64,000 nt of DNA. It comes from Escallonia rubra. Its lineage: Eukaryota; Streptophyta; Magnoliopsida; Escalloniales; Escalloniaceae. The notes below the pieces were generated by a model, which ran no database searches, was not told the origin of the DNA, and worked only from the letters and a program-made list of their open reading frames with translations. Of this stretch, positions 44,938-56,724 are shown piece after piece (the first letter of the stretch is position 1; each line of letters begins with the position of its first letter). The stretch lies in assembly GCA_033065855.1 (NCBI GenBank), contig JAVXUO010001766.1, positions 1 through 64,000 on the forward strand, in the 5' to 3' direction. Position numbers and translations under genes: made by a program.

Positions 44938-45145
44938 TTAGGATATTCTTGAAACCCTAATTTGCAAATTAGGATATTCTTGAAACCCTAATCTGCAAAT
45001 TAGGATTTTCTTGAAACCCTAATCTGCAAATTAGGATTTTCTTGAAACCCTAATTTGCAAATTAGGGTTTTCTTGAAAAAAAAATTCAATGTTCAAATTA
45101 GGGTTTTCTTGAAAAATATCCAATGTTCAAATTAGGGTTTTCTTG
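44938..45145 (+). repeat. 31-bp tandem repeats with telo-box motifs
   Basis: AAACCCTAA occurs at 44952, 44983, 45014 and 45045 (spacing 31), and its complement TTAGGGTTT at 45062, 45098 and 45132. The units also hold the palindrome-like 'aatttgcaaatt'. AAACCCTAA is the plant telo-box found in promoters of translation-related genes. Confidence 0.9.
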
Positions 45146-45159
45146 AAAAATATCCAATG

Positions 45160-45660
45160 TCTTCCCCGGCTAACTCATCGGCAGCCCCTTCCCCTCGCCC
45201 CACGCCGGCAGCCCCTTCCCTTCGCCCCACGCCGACAGCCCCCTCCCCTCGCCCCACGCCGGTAGTCCCTTCCCTCTTACACGCCATGGCAGCCCCACTA
45301 CCGGCAGCACACGCGGTCGCCGGCGCCGGCGACTAACTCTGTTCCCCGCGCCTTCACCGAAATGCCCCTTCATCGTGCCTCTGCGAGCATCGCGCCGATG
45401 CGATCGTGCGGTTACCACTGCAACCGTCCGGTCAGCAGCCCGTCGCCGGCCAGCAACTCCGATCAGCAGCCCGTCGCCGGCCAGTAACTTCGATCAGCAG
45501 CCCCACGCTCCTTCACCGAGCGCCATCACCAACGCCTCAGCTGCCATCTCGAGGGAAGGCGACGCCGGCGACGGGAAAGGGGAAGGGGGAGGGTGGGGGC
45601 GACGGGAAAGGGGAAGGGGAAGGGTGCGGCGACAGGCGAAGGGTGATGTCAGACAGAAAT
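45160..45660. other. GC-rich block inside the TIR element, possible captured gene fragment
   Basis: About 500 bp of high GC content in an AT-rich setting. It has four tandem units near 'cggcagccccttcccctcgc' (45178-45270) and 'ccgtcgccggccagcaactc' repeats (45435-45495). Open frames exist on both strands but have no known domain. Capture of GC-rich host sequence is typical of Pack-MULEs, and that is an inference here. Confidence 0.45.
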
Positions 45661-45890
45661 GGCCAAATGGGCTTGGGGGGGGGGAAGTAATGACATTAAA
45701 AATAAGAAGATGAAATAATGGCATTGAAAAATAAATAAGGTTCCAACTCAGGGGTAATAAAGTCTTTTCATTAAAACCGTTAGGGTTTTTAAGATTCCGT
45801 TTGGTCAATGGACATAAGTGTAATTTGTCCAAACTATTGTCCTTGGCTGTAATTACCCCTAAACCTCAGGGATATAAGTGTAATTTGCCC

Positions 45891-46008
45891 TATAACCTAG
45901 TTATTAGGATGTCGGAAGCACAGAGAGATGAGATGATGTTGTAGTTGCCGAGCTCTCGTGACTGGAAAAGCATGGCGACCCTGACGACGTCGTTTAGACC
46001 TTCTTCAC
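45891..46008 (+). repeat. 118-bp direct repeat, downstream copy (functional start of gene B)
   Basis: The exact copy of 44587-44704. Here the sequence goes on into the rest of exon 1 (to 46034). It leaves only 81 bp between the transposon end and the start codon. Confidence 0.95.
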
Positions 46009-49000
46009 CCCTTTGTCACCCTCGAGGCTCCACTGTAAGAATCTTGCCCCAATTCATTCCCTTCACAATTGCCATAACATACAGCATTCGCTAGCTGCTA
46101 ATAAAGCATGCCAAGTTGTCGATTATTACTGCGTCGTGCGTGTGTGACTGTGTGTGCACTTGCATGGAGCGAAGCGGCTCTGTGGGGCGGGTCACGGTGC
46201 ATTCGCGATAGAATCTTAACCTTTTCGCGACAAAATAATGCGTGACAAGAATGCCCTACGACGGCTGTGTAGATTAGGACAAGCAATGCATAAATAATAA
46301 GAGAAACAATTACAATTGTCCGAAATTTTTGGAATTCGTTAGTACTAGGAAGTTAACTTCAGTTTAAAAGCTGTAGTGGAGTCTCTAGGACTAGGAAGAA
46401 TTATTTGTAAACGGCCAAATGCGCAATTTGTGAATGTGTTAGTTCCGCAACAAAAGTGATGCGCATGAGCACGTACAGGAGGGAACATCCCTGGAATATT
46501 CGGTTTTTACCATGCCATTCTATGCTGTAGTGACCTGAATTTATATTGCTTTGAGCTAATTCATTGCTTGCTTTGTCCTGCTGGGCTGCTTTCTACAGCA
46601 GTTTAATATTAGGAGTGCCAAGGTGCATTTTCTAGCTGGCCATGCTGCAACAACTACCACTATACGCTCCGAGCGAAACGTATGCTGGAGGTGAATCACC
46701 TGCCACCTAGCATTTGTTTTTAAAAATTATCCTTTCTTCTATAGTTATTGTGTTTTGCGTATCATTCTGAGTTCTACAATCAGATATATTGTGCTATATT
46801 GTTCTTGAGCGAGTATTAAGGGAAAATAATTGCCTAATTTGGCTGGAAACCGTGTTTATCCTGGTGGGGCTCATGGCTGCTCTGGTGTCTCTTTCGCTGG
46901 TTTCATTCTGTGTATGTTAAGGCTTGATTGTTTAGTATCACAACCAGGAACTGAACAATTTCTAGCGTAGCTTAAAAGATTTCTGCGGAGTTTTCAAGGG
47001 ATGCTTGCTTTCATTTGTACCTCTTTAGGTGGTGTTCATCTGATTGTCTTTAAAATTGGTGTATATTCCCATCAAATGTTGGATATTTTCAGTGCTCCGT
47101 GCAAGTATGGTTTTCATGTTTGCTTTTACCCCAAAGTTCCGTAATAATATGGGTGGATGTGCTTGTTTTTTTTATGTTTGTAGACAATTAAGCCACAGCA
47201 GTCTCGATATCAGAGGGCGTGGATGTTTTCTTAAGCCAATATCTGCTGTTCGTTCAGGTGATCTGAACTTCAAGTTGATTATGAAGCATATGTAGCTAAT
47301 CTGGTTCTTTCTCCACCTGTGTGTTTTTTGGCGATGACTGAGTCGTAACTTTTGCGTACGGCGGTGTAGGTTTAGAGGCTTCAATCACAGACCTGAAGGA
47401 CAGTGCAATAACTGTGAAAGATGCCAAGACAGTTGTAGAGTCTCAAGATGATGAGAAGATACAAGTGAGTCTTCTAGCTTCACTTCTCTTACAACGTTGT
47501 TGTTCATCAAAATGCATCTCCAGTAATGGAGTTTTCCATGGTTTTGTTGTTGTATACTCCGAGGAAAATTGTGAATTTCCCGTCAAATGCTATTGTTTTA
47601 GAACTAGATATCTGCGCTTATCAGTTGTATTAATGGAGTCATCTACCTTTAAATATGTCATGCTAGTCCTTCAAGCTTTGGTCTCCTACCGAAGTGGTCA
47701 GTTGGTAACTAATGGGATTTAGGTGGTCATGTACAAGTCGTGTTACCATTGTGTTGGATTCGCCTGATTTGCATTTGACAATTTAATACCTTGATTAATC
47801 AAGTTTGGGACCAAACATCAGTGTATGTAACGGAATTTAAGTTAGAGGACTAATGTTTCGAGGCAGAGGATAATTTTAGCATAACTGGCAAACTTAAAGG
47901 ACCAAAATATTCATCAGCCTTTCTCTGATATATTAGCTTTTACCTGTGTACTCCAAGTAGACCGCATATTGATGCAGGTTGTATGAATCTGACGGAGAGA
48001 CCCTGCCACTCATCTTAATAAATTACTTCCTATACAGTTTCTTTGAGTATAACTACACCGAATAAGGTTGTACACTGATATTCATATGAGTAGTCCTTCA
48101 TGTGTTGTCAATCCCTGGATACGTCATTGATGGACACACCATCATCAGCTAGCCCCTCATGTGTTGTCATTGTTGTATTGTAGTCTGTTGTTTTTTCCCG
48201 AAGTGTTTATTTGCTGAGAACCAAAATTCTCGAGAATTGCAAGCTCCCAGATATCTAACTTTTGATCATTTAACACTTCAAGAACTTAAATTTTAGTGCT
48301 CGTGTAACCAATGAAAATTGGTATTAAGAGGACGGTGGAAGCATCTTGTTAGTGAGCACCATCACCAGAAACCTGGCGTGCATTGTACAACCGTGGAATG
48401 GCTAAGTCCCTCATGGTTCTCCATTGCACTGATCAGGACACCAAAAAGGAACATAAAACTCCAAAGAAGGTGTAGAAGAAGAAATAATGGTGAGAAAAGT
48501 GCTCATAACTTGCCCAACCTATGAATGTTGCTTCTTCAGAATCACAACACCATTCTCTCTGTTAGCGATATCTAATGTCCAACCTGGACCAGCAATTGGT
48601 TTAGCGGCACAATGTCTCCTACCTCTTCTCTCCTCGGCCCTTGACATCTTCTTTGACTACGCCTCACCCTTAACTGGTTACTAACACTCCTGTCCAACAC
48701 AAGCAACACCACCCACCAGCAATCATTCTCATGACCTGATGGTGAACACTTCAACCACACTGCTCGACCTGATCGCCAACCATGGCATACATCAAGTACG
48801 CCTTAGGAGGGGCACCTTTCAATTCCTACACCTTAACTTTGGTGTACAATTACTCTGTCCAACTCCGGGTGTAAAACTGCGAGGGGTGGCACCCCATCTC
48901 ATGTTTCTCCACTGGTAACCTCTGCAAAAAGCAAAAGAATAGTGGCAGAGACGGGCAGGATAATCTCTCCTCGCTTTTGCAATTTGCCATCTTGTCCAGG

Positions 49001-52000
49001 AAAATAGCCAAAGAAGAGCGGAAGAGAAGGATGAACATATCAATGTATACACGTTGCCACTGGTACTCTTGGCTGATGGTTAGGAGCTGTATCTATGGAG
49101 TGATCTGTTTGCAGAGGTCAGTGTACACGGCGTTAGGATATGATATTGAAAAGAGTTGTATTCCCTGTGTTTCGAATGGATTATGGGCGGTTGGAAACCC
49201 CTTGCTTGCTGGGCAAGTCTGTTATGGTCTTCCAAAATCCCTGAAGCCAGTGGAACAATATTTTCATGCATCTAGTTCACGACAACTAGTGATTTTTCGT
49301 ACTCTTTTTGTTCTCTTTGTGAGAGATGATGCCCTCATTAGAATACATTAGGTTTTCTTATTATAAAGCACACCTTTTAAAATACTTTAATCTGTCTACT
49401 AAATATTTTAAGTTTTAACAATATGCTCAGATATGGTGTTAATTGCTGGAAGTTAAACTAGACTTATATTTTTGAACTGGAAGAGTTCTCCTGCTCTATG
49501 TTTTCCTTGAGCTGTTTACATGGCAAAACTGTATGTTCTTGTAGTTCTGTATGTTCTTTCATGACCGCGGGTAATTATGATATGCGATTGGTCGGATCGC
49601 AATCGTCTATGGAGAATTGAGTTTGTGGTTTAAGACTACCGAATTACTGACCTGAGGTTTTAGGTATGGTGCGATTTAGTGACCATGAATGTTCCACCTG
49701 TTTCTTGGATCTTATTTGTCGAAATTCTCGTTTTGTGTTTCTGTAGCTAAGAGTGGACTTGACAGGGAAGGAGACACAAGTTGTATTTGAGAAGGTTTTG
49801 AGAAATTTAGCTCGTACAGCACCACCAGTTCCAGGCTTTCGCAGACAAAAAGGAGGTAAAACACATGTCAATTAATCGAGACAGCCTTTTCCTATGTTTG
49901 GTTGTGGTCTTCATTTGCTTGGTTTCTCTCTAGCATGAAGGTGTCGATTACCATAATTTGGTCCAATAAAGTAAAAATCAGATTTAGATATTTCGTTTAC
50001 TTAATATGCATGACTGATATCATTGTCCGTGCAAGGCCGTTTTTTTCTGTTTCCTTTTTGTTCTTGTTTTTTCCCTTTAGTTTTTGTCCCCGCCTATAGA
50101 TGTCTTACCGAGATGCTGTCATAGCAAGTACCTCTATATATGCCATATCGATTTGTTTTATACTGGATTACTTTTACAGCCTTCACTTTAGTAATGACAG
50201 TTTTATTAGTCTTATAAGTTGGCGAGATCTTTTCCCACACATGTTAGCACTTTGAGATGCTATCTGCTTATATAATATGCGTGATACAAAGAGCTTTTCC
50301 TCCAAAAGGTGTTGGATTATCAAGGTATTTAATTGCATACTGGAGGCTCTGGCATTTCTATTTGCGTTAATATTAGTTTTGAGTTATATGCTATTGGCAA
50401 AATTTGAAATATCTGCCACTTCAACTGTTTAGTTCTAAGTGTGTTATGCCATAAAGTACTTGGTAGTACTTCACTCATTCACTCAAGGACTTCATGATGG
50501 TTGCAAATGCAGTGGAATTTAAATGCACTTACTGATCCTACTGCTAGCCATCAGGGGGGGGGAACTAATTTTTCTTTTTGTAATTTCTCTTATTGTCAAA
50601 GATATGGCTAATTGCATAATCCTTTCTATCCCTTGCTAGTGGGCTTATCTCACTTCAAAATGAGGTACTGACATATTCTTCCCATGTGGTTTCAGAGTTT
50701 GGAACTTCATACGAGGTTGTGTTTTTGTTCCAATTTTTAGTTACTTGGAGTATAACCTTGTTTTGGTTCTTTATCTTAAGGTGGACTGTAGCGCGTGTCA
50801 CGACCCAAACCCACGGGTGAGCCCACGAATTGTGCCTGTGACCGGCCACAGGCCCACTAAGCCTCCCTAGGGCTTTGCCAGGCCTAGTATAACCTACACT
50901 CAGAATTCATTCCAACTTGCTAATTGGCTATCAAGAGCCTCACTTAGAAATTTCCTTAATTGTCATAAATAACTTCAGTTACATAATTAACTCCTTGGAG
51001 ATCAATGATCCAACCAATCCTCAAAAACATAAAATTTGACTGCAATGTCATCTAAAGATTAACAATTGCTCTAAGAGAGATTATGTCCCTAACGACCATC
51101 TCCCGCGAGTCCGTCCTCGTTTCCCCATGAATGTCGGGTTCATCTAAGTAGTCACCTGAAAACATTTATAAAAGAATGAGCTTGGGGCTCAGTAAGTAAA
51201 GAAACCATATCCCTAAAATAGGTTTTGAGGTTTATAAATGCCATGGTTTCTTCGATTTAAAACTGGTAAACATTTTTACAAGAGATACTATACATATAAA
51301 TACTTTATGAAAGCAATGCATCCAAGATTCTCAGAACCGGAGTATGACATCAAGAAGGCTCATCAACAACTATCACAGTTCATCATAACTTAGGCATGTT
51401 GCGGTCAGCGTACAATCCCCCCTGATTAGGGCCCACAATCCCTACTCCACCCGGGATAAATTTTATTTGGTCAGGGTACAAGGCCCCCTGATTAGGGCCC
51501 ATAATCCCTCCTCCCCCTGGGATACATATTATTGTGGTCGCATGGGCGAACCACGAGCAACAATATTGCGTCAACGTATCATCCCGTCGACTAGGACCCA
51601 CAATCCAACTTTTCCCTATGGATATGGGGTACAACAACCAAGCCAGAGACACCGTTTCATTCAACATAAGCCAACTTTAAAACACTACTCCTATAAACAA
51701 TGGCATTTTTAATTCATTTTTCTTATCAAACCAATTTCAGAACATCAGAAGCATAACAAATACTCAAAACTTTCATTTGGTAAAATCACATATACATATA
51801 CATATATTAGAAAATAAGTTGTACGGACAAACATGGCAGGAGTACGTACCTGAATAGTTAAGCAGTTCATCTCCCAAGTCTGCCCTAGCTCTTGTCTATT
51901 GGAACCTAACAATAAATCATCCGGATGTTACTCATTGCCGTTAAATCATGCCTAGGTGCTAAATTTCTCCCAACTGAGTGTTACCAAAATACCCCTAGAC

Positions 52001-54283
52001 TTGTGTAAAATTACCAAATTACTCCCGACACCTGACGTGACATTTCACACTCAGAAATAACCCAAAACATCCTTTTAAACAACTAGGTGGTTTTTTTGGA
52101 CAAAAATGGCTTTATGGGAATTCTCAGTTTGGAACCCTAAATGTCTCCTTAAATTAAACACCAAGGTTCCTATTTCAAAATATATCCAAACAGCGCCGAA
52201 ATGCCACGAAATTTCATAAGCTCAAGCGTCTCAATATGCTTAGATCACTGAAAAAATTTCGGTTAAAAATAATTTTGTTCAGTATATCAAATAATTCAAA
52301 AGCCTTTTTTCAAAATAAGATCATTTCAGGCCTTTCGCATGCCTAGAAAAATCTCATAAAACACAAAAAATAAGGGGATATTCAGTTTTGCACTTTGCCC
52401 AAATATGCTTAGGATTGGCTTAAAAGTTTTGGGCAATTGACTGATCTGTAATTCTAGAAACAGCATTTTTCAGCAAATTCTAGTTTTGTAGATTGACCAT
52501 TTTGAAGAAGAAACATGACAAATATTAGAAAGCTCAAAACTACAAAGTTAGAGTAGACTTACTGAGATTTTCATAAATATACGGGTCACAAAAATCCAAC
52601 GAGTAATGACTTTTTTATAGCAAATCGGAGTGGCTGATAAACCCAACACATCTCCGTGCAGACCGGTTTTATTCAATGATTATTTCGGAGCCGAAATACT
52701 ATGGATCTCATAAAACTCAAAACTACAAAGTTGAAGAAGACTTTCTGAGGTTTCTAGAAACATAAATTTCACAAAAGACCCATGAGTAATAAATTTTCTA
52801 TGACAAATCGAGGTGGCTACCAGAAACCGAAAAATTCTGGACTTCTGCAGTGGATTGACTTTAATATTTCAATGTGCAAACGTGAGATTCTGAGAAAACT
52901 CAAAAAGAGTTGATGGCAACTCAACGACGTTTTCAGAAAGTGTAAAATCATTTCAATCGAATTTGAAATAAAGGAGATATAATGAAAACCCTAACCCCTT
53001 CTTATGCTGCTCTATAGCAGCCTTCTTCTCACACACCCCCGCATCAATACACACACAAAAGTTACCAATTTCACAACAAAAACGTATACAAGATCCAAAT
53101 TCATGGCTAAACTAAGGAGAGAGTTTAAAGATTTTATTACCTTGAATTTTCTCTTGCCCTAGCTTGGTTTTCCCCTCCCTTCTCTCTCCTTTTTCACGTG
53201 AAACAGGGGCTGGCAGATCTGCTAGGACGGCTGCCCTCTCAAGGTTCTCTTTATATATGGTTGCCCTAGTTTGGAAATTTCTAAAAGACCCCCCACACTT
53301 AGCTAGTGTTCTCATCTCACTTACATTTCTTTAAAAGACCACCATATGATTTTATATTAAGCGTGAGGAAAATAAAAAATTTCGACAACTAAAGTTTCCA
53401 TCGACGAAATAAAATTTCGGGCGTTACAGTGCGTGTCAGTCTCAAGTTCATCATTTTTCCTTCTGGAATCTGCAAATTGTTTTGTCCCAGCAGACACAAG
53501 CCCCAGCCTATGGTCTATCCATCGGATCACAAAATTTTTATCCAGTGTTTAGAAGAACTTGGAGAAAATGAAGGTGTTCCCATGCAAAGCCTTGTTACAA
53601 TGAATTTTTATCTGAGCTGTTCAATGATTTGACAGCTTAGATTAGACTCTAATCTGATGTTGACCATGCTGCATCTCATATGAGCGGGCATGAAGTTGCT
53701 ATTTCAATCAACTGACAATATTTTGTGTACAAAAGTTTGCAACACCTGCACCTTTTTTATAGCAACTCCAGGCTTATTAAACTACTAATTCTAGTCTAAT
53801 TATATTTGCATGTCCATGCGGCTACTCCAGGAAAAACATCAAATGTAAGTACCCTTTGCTTCTAGAATCAATTTCCATGTTTGCTTTATAATGAACTTTC
53901 CTGTTGCAACCGAACTGCTAACTTTTATCCTTTTCTGCTTCAACTCTGCAGGTCCCAACAGATTTCCTGCTACAAATGCTTGGTGAAGAGCGTGTCACTA
54001 GTTTTGTCATACAAGAAATCATTAACTCGACTCTGGGCGATTTTGTAAAGAAGGCAAGTTGATCTTTACTCATTACTTCCTGTTTTTGAGCTTGAATAAC
54101 CTTATGACATCATCCATCCACCAGGAAAATTTGACTGTTAAGGATAATAAGATTAACACTACTCAGACTGCGGAAGAACTCAAATCGTTATTTGTTCCTG
54201 GAAATGAATTTGGATTTAATGCTACACTGGAGCTTGAAAAAACAGAAGCTGAAATAGCCAGTTCAAGCCCCTCTGAGGAATGA
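45972..54283 (+). CDS. Gene B: plastid trigger factor-like protein (N-domain only), 235 aa
   Basis: Eight exons join in one frame (708 nt): 45972-46034, 46599-46690, 47184-47257, 47370-47464, 49747-49855, 53831-53844, 53952-54053, 54125-54283. The start MATLTTSFRPSS and a Ser/Arg-rich first 75 residues look like a plastid transit peptide. From residue 109 the protein resembles the ribosome-binding N-domain of bacterial trigger factor: 'VPGFRRQKGGKTSNVP' (residues 136-151) corresponds to the GFRxGKxP loop, and 'FVPGNEFGFNATLELEKTEA' matches the end of the domain. No isomerase or C-terminal domain follows (bacterial trigger factor is about 430 aa). By eye it is about 45% identical to gene A over the domain. 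All introns are GT-AG except one with a GC donor. The role, inferred from family, is to bind nascent chains at plastid ribosomes. Confidence 0.88.
46035..49746 (+). other. Introns 1-4 of gene B
   Basis: Introns 1-3 are short (564, 493 and 112 nt). Intron 4 (47465-49746, 2.28 kb) is longer and has a GC-richer patch around 48520-49000 with short open frames on both strands, possibly an old insertion that I cannot classify. Confidence 0.6.
50796..53428 (-). repeat. Ty3/gypsy solo LTR in intron 5 of gene B
   Basis: On the minus strand it begins TGTAACGCCCGAAATTTT and ends GGGTTTGGGTCGTGACA, typical ends of long gypsy LTRs. A TATA-like 'catatataaag' is at about 53250-53262 on the minus strand. 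The flanking 5-mers are GCGCG and GTGCG, a probable target duplication with one change. There are no internal genes and no second LTR, so it is a solo LTR of about 2.63 kb left by recombination. Its orientation is opposite to gene B. Confidence 0.8.
53831..53844 (+). other. 14-nt microexon of gene B
   Basis: GAAAAACATCAAAT is bordered by CTACTCCAG and GTAAGT. It finishes a Gly codon split with exon 5 and codes for Lys-Thr-Ser-Asn in the ribosome-docking loop. It has the same length, phase and place as in gene A. Confidence 0.88.
54054..54059 (+). other. GC-AG intron donor in gene B
   Basis: Exon 7 ends AAG and the intron starts GCAAGT, the usual context of the rare GC donor class. The 102-nt exon length is the same as in gene A, whose matching donor is GT (GTATAC). 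Any GT donor nearby would break the frame. Confidence 0.8.
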
Positions 54284-56598
54284 CGTACTATCGTCCCCTT
54301 CCTTGGACCACGGACTCACTAATCAAGACTCCAGAAGAGCTGGTTGTCTGTAGACCTGCCATTCAATTTCAGGGGTTAGTTCGTTTTGTAGCATTTGATT
54401 GGTCAGCTCCATCCTTTTCTTGTTATCTTTTTTGTGATATACTGGTTGTGCTGTTCAGCTCCATATTTGGTAAAGCCAGTCATGGACGGGCACTGGTTTT
54501 TGTCCCACGTGATGAAATGGAAGACAAGACCTATCATTATTGCGGTTGCCTCTCACCATCCCGTACTATTATCTGTAGATGATTGTAATCCTTCACACTC
54601 CAACAATGGTGTTAATGACGGTGTTCATTCTTTGAATTTTGAAGAGGTTTATTTTTGGGATTAGGATCTTCTTCAATTCCTTTTGGAACTTCAGTACATA
54701 AATTTTGTCATAAAACTGGTAGCGATATGTACTGTGATGCTTTGCGGAAGATGCAGACACGCTTACTATTCAGCAGCAAAAGTAAACTTCAACAGAGAGG
54801 CAGACACGCTTTCGTATTCGTTACAATAGCAAAAACACTTTGTCTCCCTTCCCTCTAAACTCCCGCCACAATCTCGCCGGGGGGGGGGGGGGGGGCTGTT
54901 TGTGCGCTTGTTTCTGAAGCTCCCTCTCCCCTCTTTGTATCTTCTTTTGCTGTAATTAGCTGCCCCCCCAAGCTTCTTATAATGCAGTTAAAGTCGCCGT
55001 TTCCGTTGTCTTATTCTGGCCGTTTTTGCGGTGACAGCCTTTGCACTCAAAATTTCACAATAGTCGTTTATTTTATTAGATCTAGGGTCTTGTGTACTAG
55101 ATGTGATATATTTTCCCGCTTTTATTTTTCTGGCGAGTGCATTTGGTCTTCAATTCATGTGCGACGGGATGTTTCGCCTGGGTTAGGGTGATGTGCTACT
55201 AGGCGTTAGGTTTGGTGTTGGTTGTGGGCTCAAATTTGATGGAGATGATACATGTAGTGGTGCTCTTCTTTGCGCCTTCCTCAAACCCCACCCCACCCCC
55301 CCCCTTCCCCAGCCCTCCATTGCATCCCTCTTTGTCCGTTGACTCGCTAGTTTGCTGAGGTTGTGGTGTGCTTAAGCTTCCTCCCTTAAGTGTTTCCTCC
55401 CCTAGCTGTTGGCGGGGCTTTCCCACCCTGTCCAACCCCTCCTCTTCTTCCCTGCTAGGTGGCTGTAAATTTTTCTAAGACCTATTAAATAGTCTTTTAT
55501 TAATTTGACCTTTGAGAAACTTTTTTGTAGAGTCAGGTATGTCGTGACCTATTATTTATTTGCATTTTTCAAAGGCAATTGAAAAAACTCTGGAACCTTC
55601 ATTAATAATATCATTCTCCTATTTTCTAAAAGAAAAAATGCAGAAGACATGTGCCAGTGTCTGGGATACATACTATTTCTTAGTAAATGTAGATTTCTCG
55701 TGGCGGACAAAACTAAATTGTCATCTTCCCAGCCTAATCCGGACCCTATTGTAATTCCTATGTCCATAAAAAACAGATGGTTATCCATCCGGCAAACTGA
55801 AACGCCTTTTGCAGAGCCACACTAGTGGGTTCATTGACTCCTCTATTCACGTCACCCTGTCCCAAAATCATCATCATATACACATACTTCCAGCAGATGA
55901 AGTAATAGCAGTAGTACCACCACCATTACCCCCAGAACTAAAGAAGAAATAGCAGCAAGAAGCCAAAGCGTGGGGTTCCTGCTAAAATAGACGATGCTCA
56001 TAAGACAATGATCATGTTCTGCGTCTCGCTCAGTTTGCCGCGGATGAACGCAAGGGGAGAGATTGTGTCGATGTATCAATTTGGAGGCAAATATGAATAT
56101 GGGTCGAGTTTTTGCAATGGGAGCCTCTGGATGATTGAAGTAGTAGTTAGCAATACAGAAAACACAAACAACTTGATATAAATATTGCAAAAGGGTACAA
56201 GGATTACCGAGCATATCTCTGATGGCTGGCTACTCACTGGAACGACAGAGCGTAAATGAGCACGGATTTATTGACATAATTCTGCTCGTGCCGTCATACC
56301 ATGTAAAACAGAAAGGAAGAACGAAGGGGGATACCAAAAATACAAGCATCTCATTCCTTGTGTTACTGCTTAGTTCTAAACCGGACTCGCTAATTGTACT
56401 TCCTATGTCCATCAAACAATGAACAATTTTGCCATCAGGTACATACACAGACCAAAAATCATGGCCACAGAGAGATAAACTATAAGCTACTATCAGCTTA
56501 CAAAGCGAGCTTAACTATGAACTAAAGAATGCACAGGGACTCCGTATTTGTAACAGCTTCAGTGGTCTATACAGAAGCTCAGGCGTCTCTTAGATATG
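54284..56598. other. 3' region of gene B and intergenic DNA
   Basis: The first few hundred bases are probably the 3' untranslated region of gene B. There is a long G run near 54879-54895 and a C-rich run near 55288-55310. A minus-strand open frame at 55852-56214 has a strongly hydrophobic segment near its end but no recognised domain. Blocks at about 55680-55770 and 56370-56425 share a diverged sequence ('ttcctatgtccat'). Confidence 0.4.
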
Positions 56599-56724
56599 CT
56601 ACAAGGTTTGTCTCTCAAGGTTCGACCACATATAGAAAGCTCTTCTGATGACAGAATCTGCTGAAAATCCTTCTGCATAGGCACTGATAGCTGTCAAGAG
56701 GCTCGTGAACTTCTCACCATTGTC
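56599..56724 (-). CDS. Candidate terminal exon of gene C (alternative end)
   Basis: Behind an acceptor ...GATACAG, 42 codons end in TAG: 'DNGEKFTSLLTAISAYAEGF' followed by 'SADSVIRRAFYMWSNLERQTL'. The exon is in phase 0. It could be joined to exons of gene C upstream, for instance from a GAG|GTACCT donor inside the 57437-57547 exon, which is also in phase 0. It reads like real, amphipathic protein, but I do not recognise a family. Confidence 0.45.
   Translation of the reverse strand, partial: DNGEKFTSLLTAISAYAEGFSADSVIRRAFYMWSNLERQTL

Larger units (their letters stand above)
44705..45890. mobile_element. TIR element (probably Mutator-type) upstream of gene B, 1186 bp
   Basis: Left end 'tatgtccctgaggtttgggg' pairs with the right end, reversed, 'atatccctgaggtttagggg'. 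Similarity goes on through 'gtaattaca' and 'aaccgttagggtt' inside. The right end has about 14 bp more (GGGCAAATTACACT) than the left, so the left end is trimmed. There is no transposase. The interior has telo-box repeats (44938-45140) and a GC-rich block (45160-45660). A 9-bp TATAACCTA stands at the right end and also at 44587-44595, which fits a former Mutator target duplication now separated from the left end. Confidence 0.72.

Noticed and set aside
54280-54664. Open frames after the stop of gene B
   Set aside because: They overlap the probable 3' untranslated region, have no domain and no counterpart in gene A.
55852-56214. Minus-strand 120-codon frame with a hydrophobic segment
   Set aside because: No homology recognised, no splice support, and composition follows local repeats; kept only as a note.
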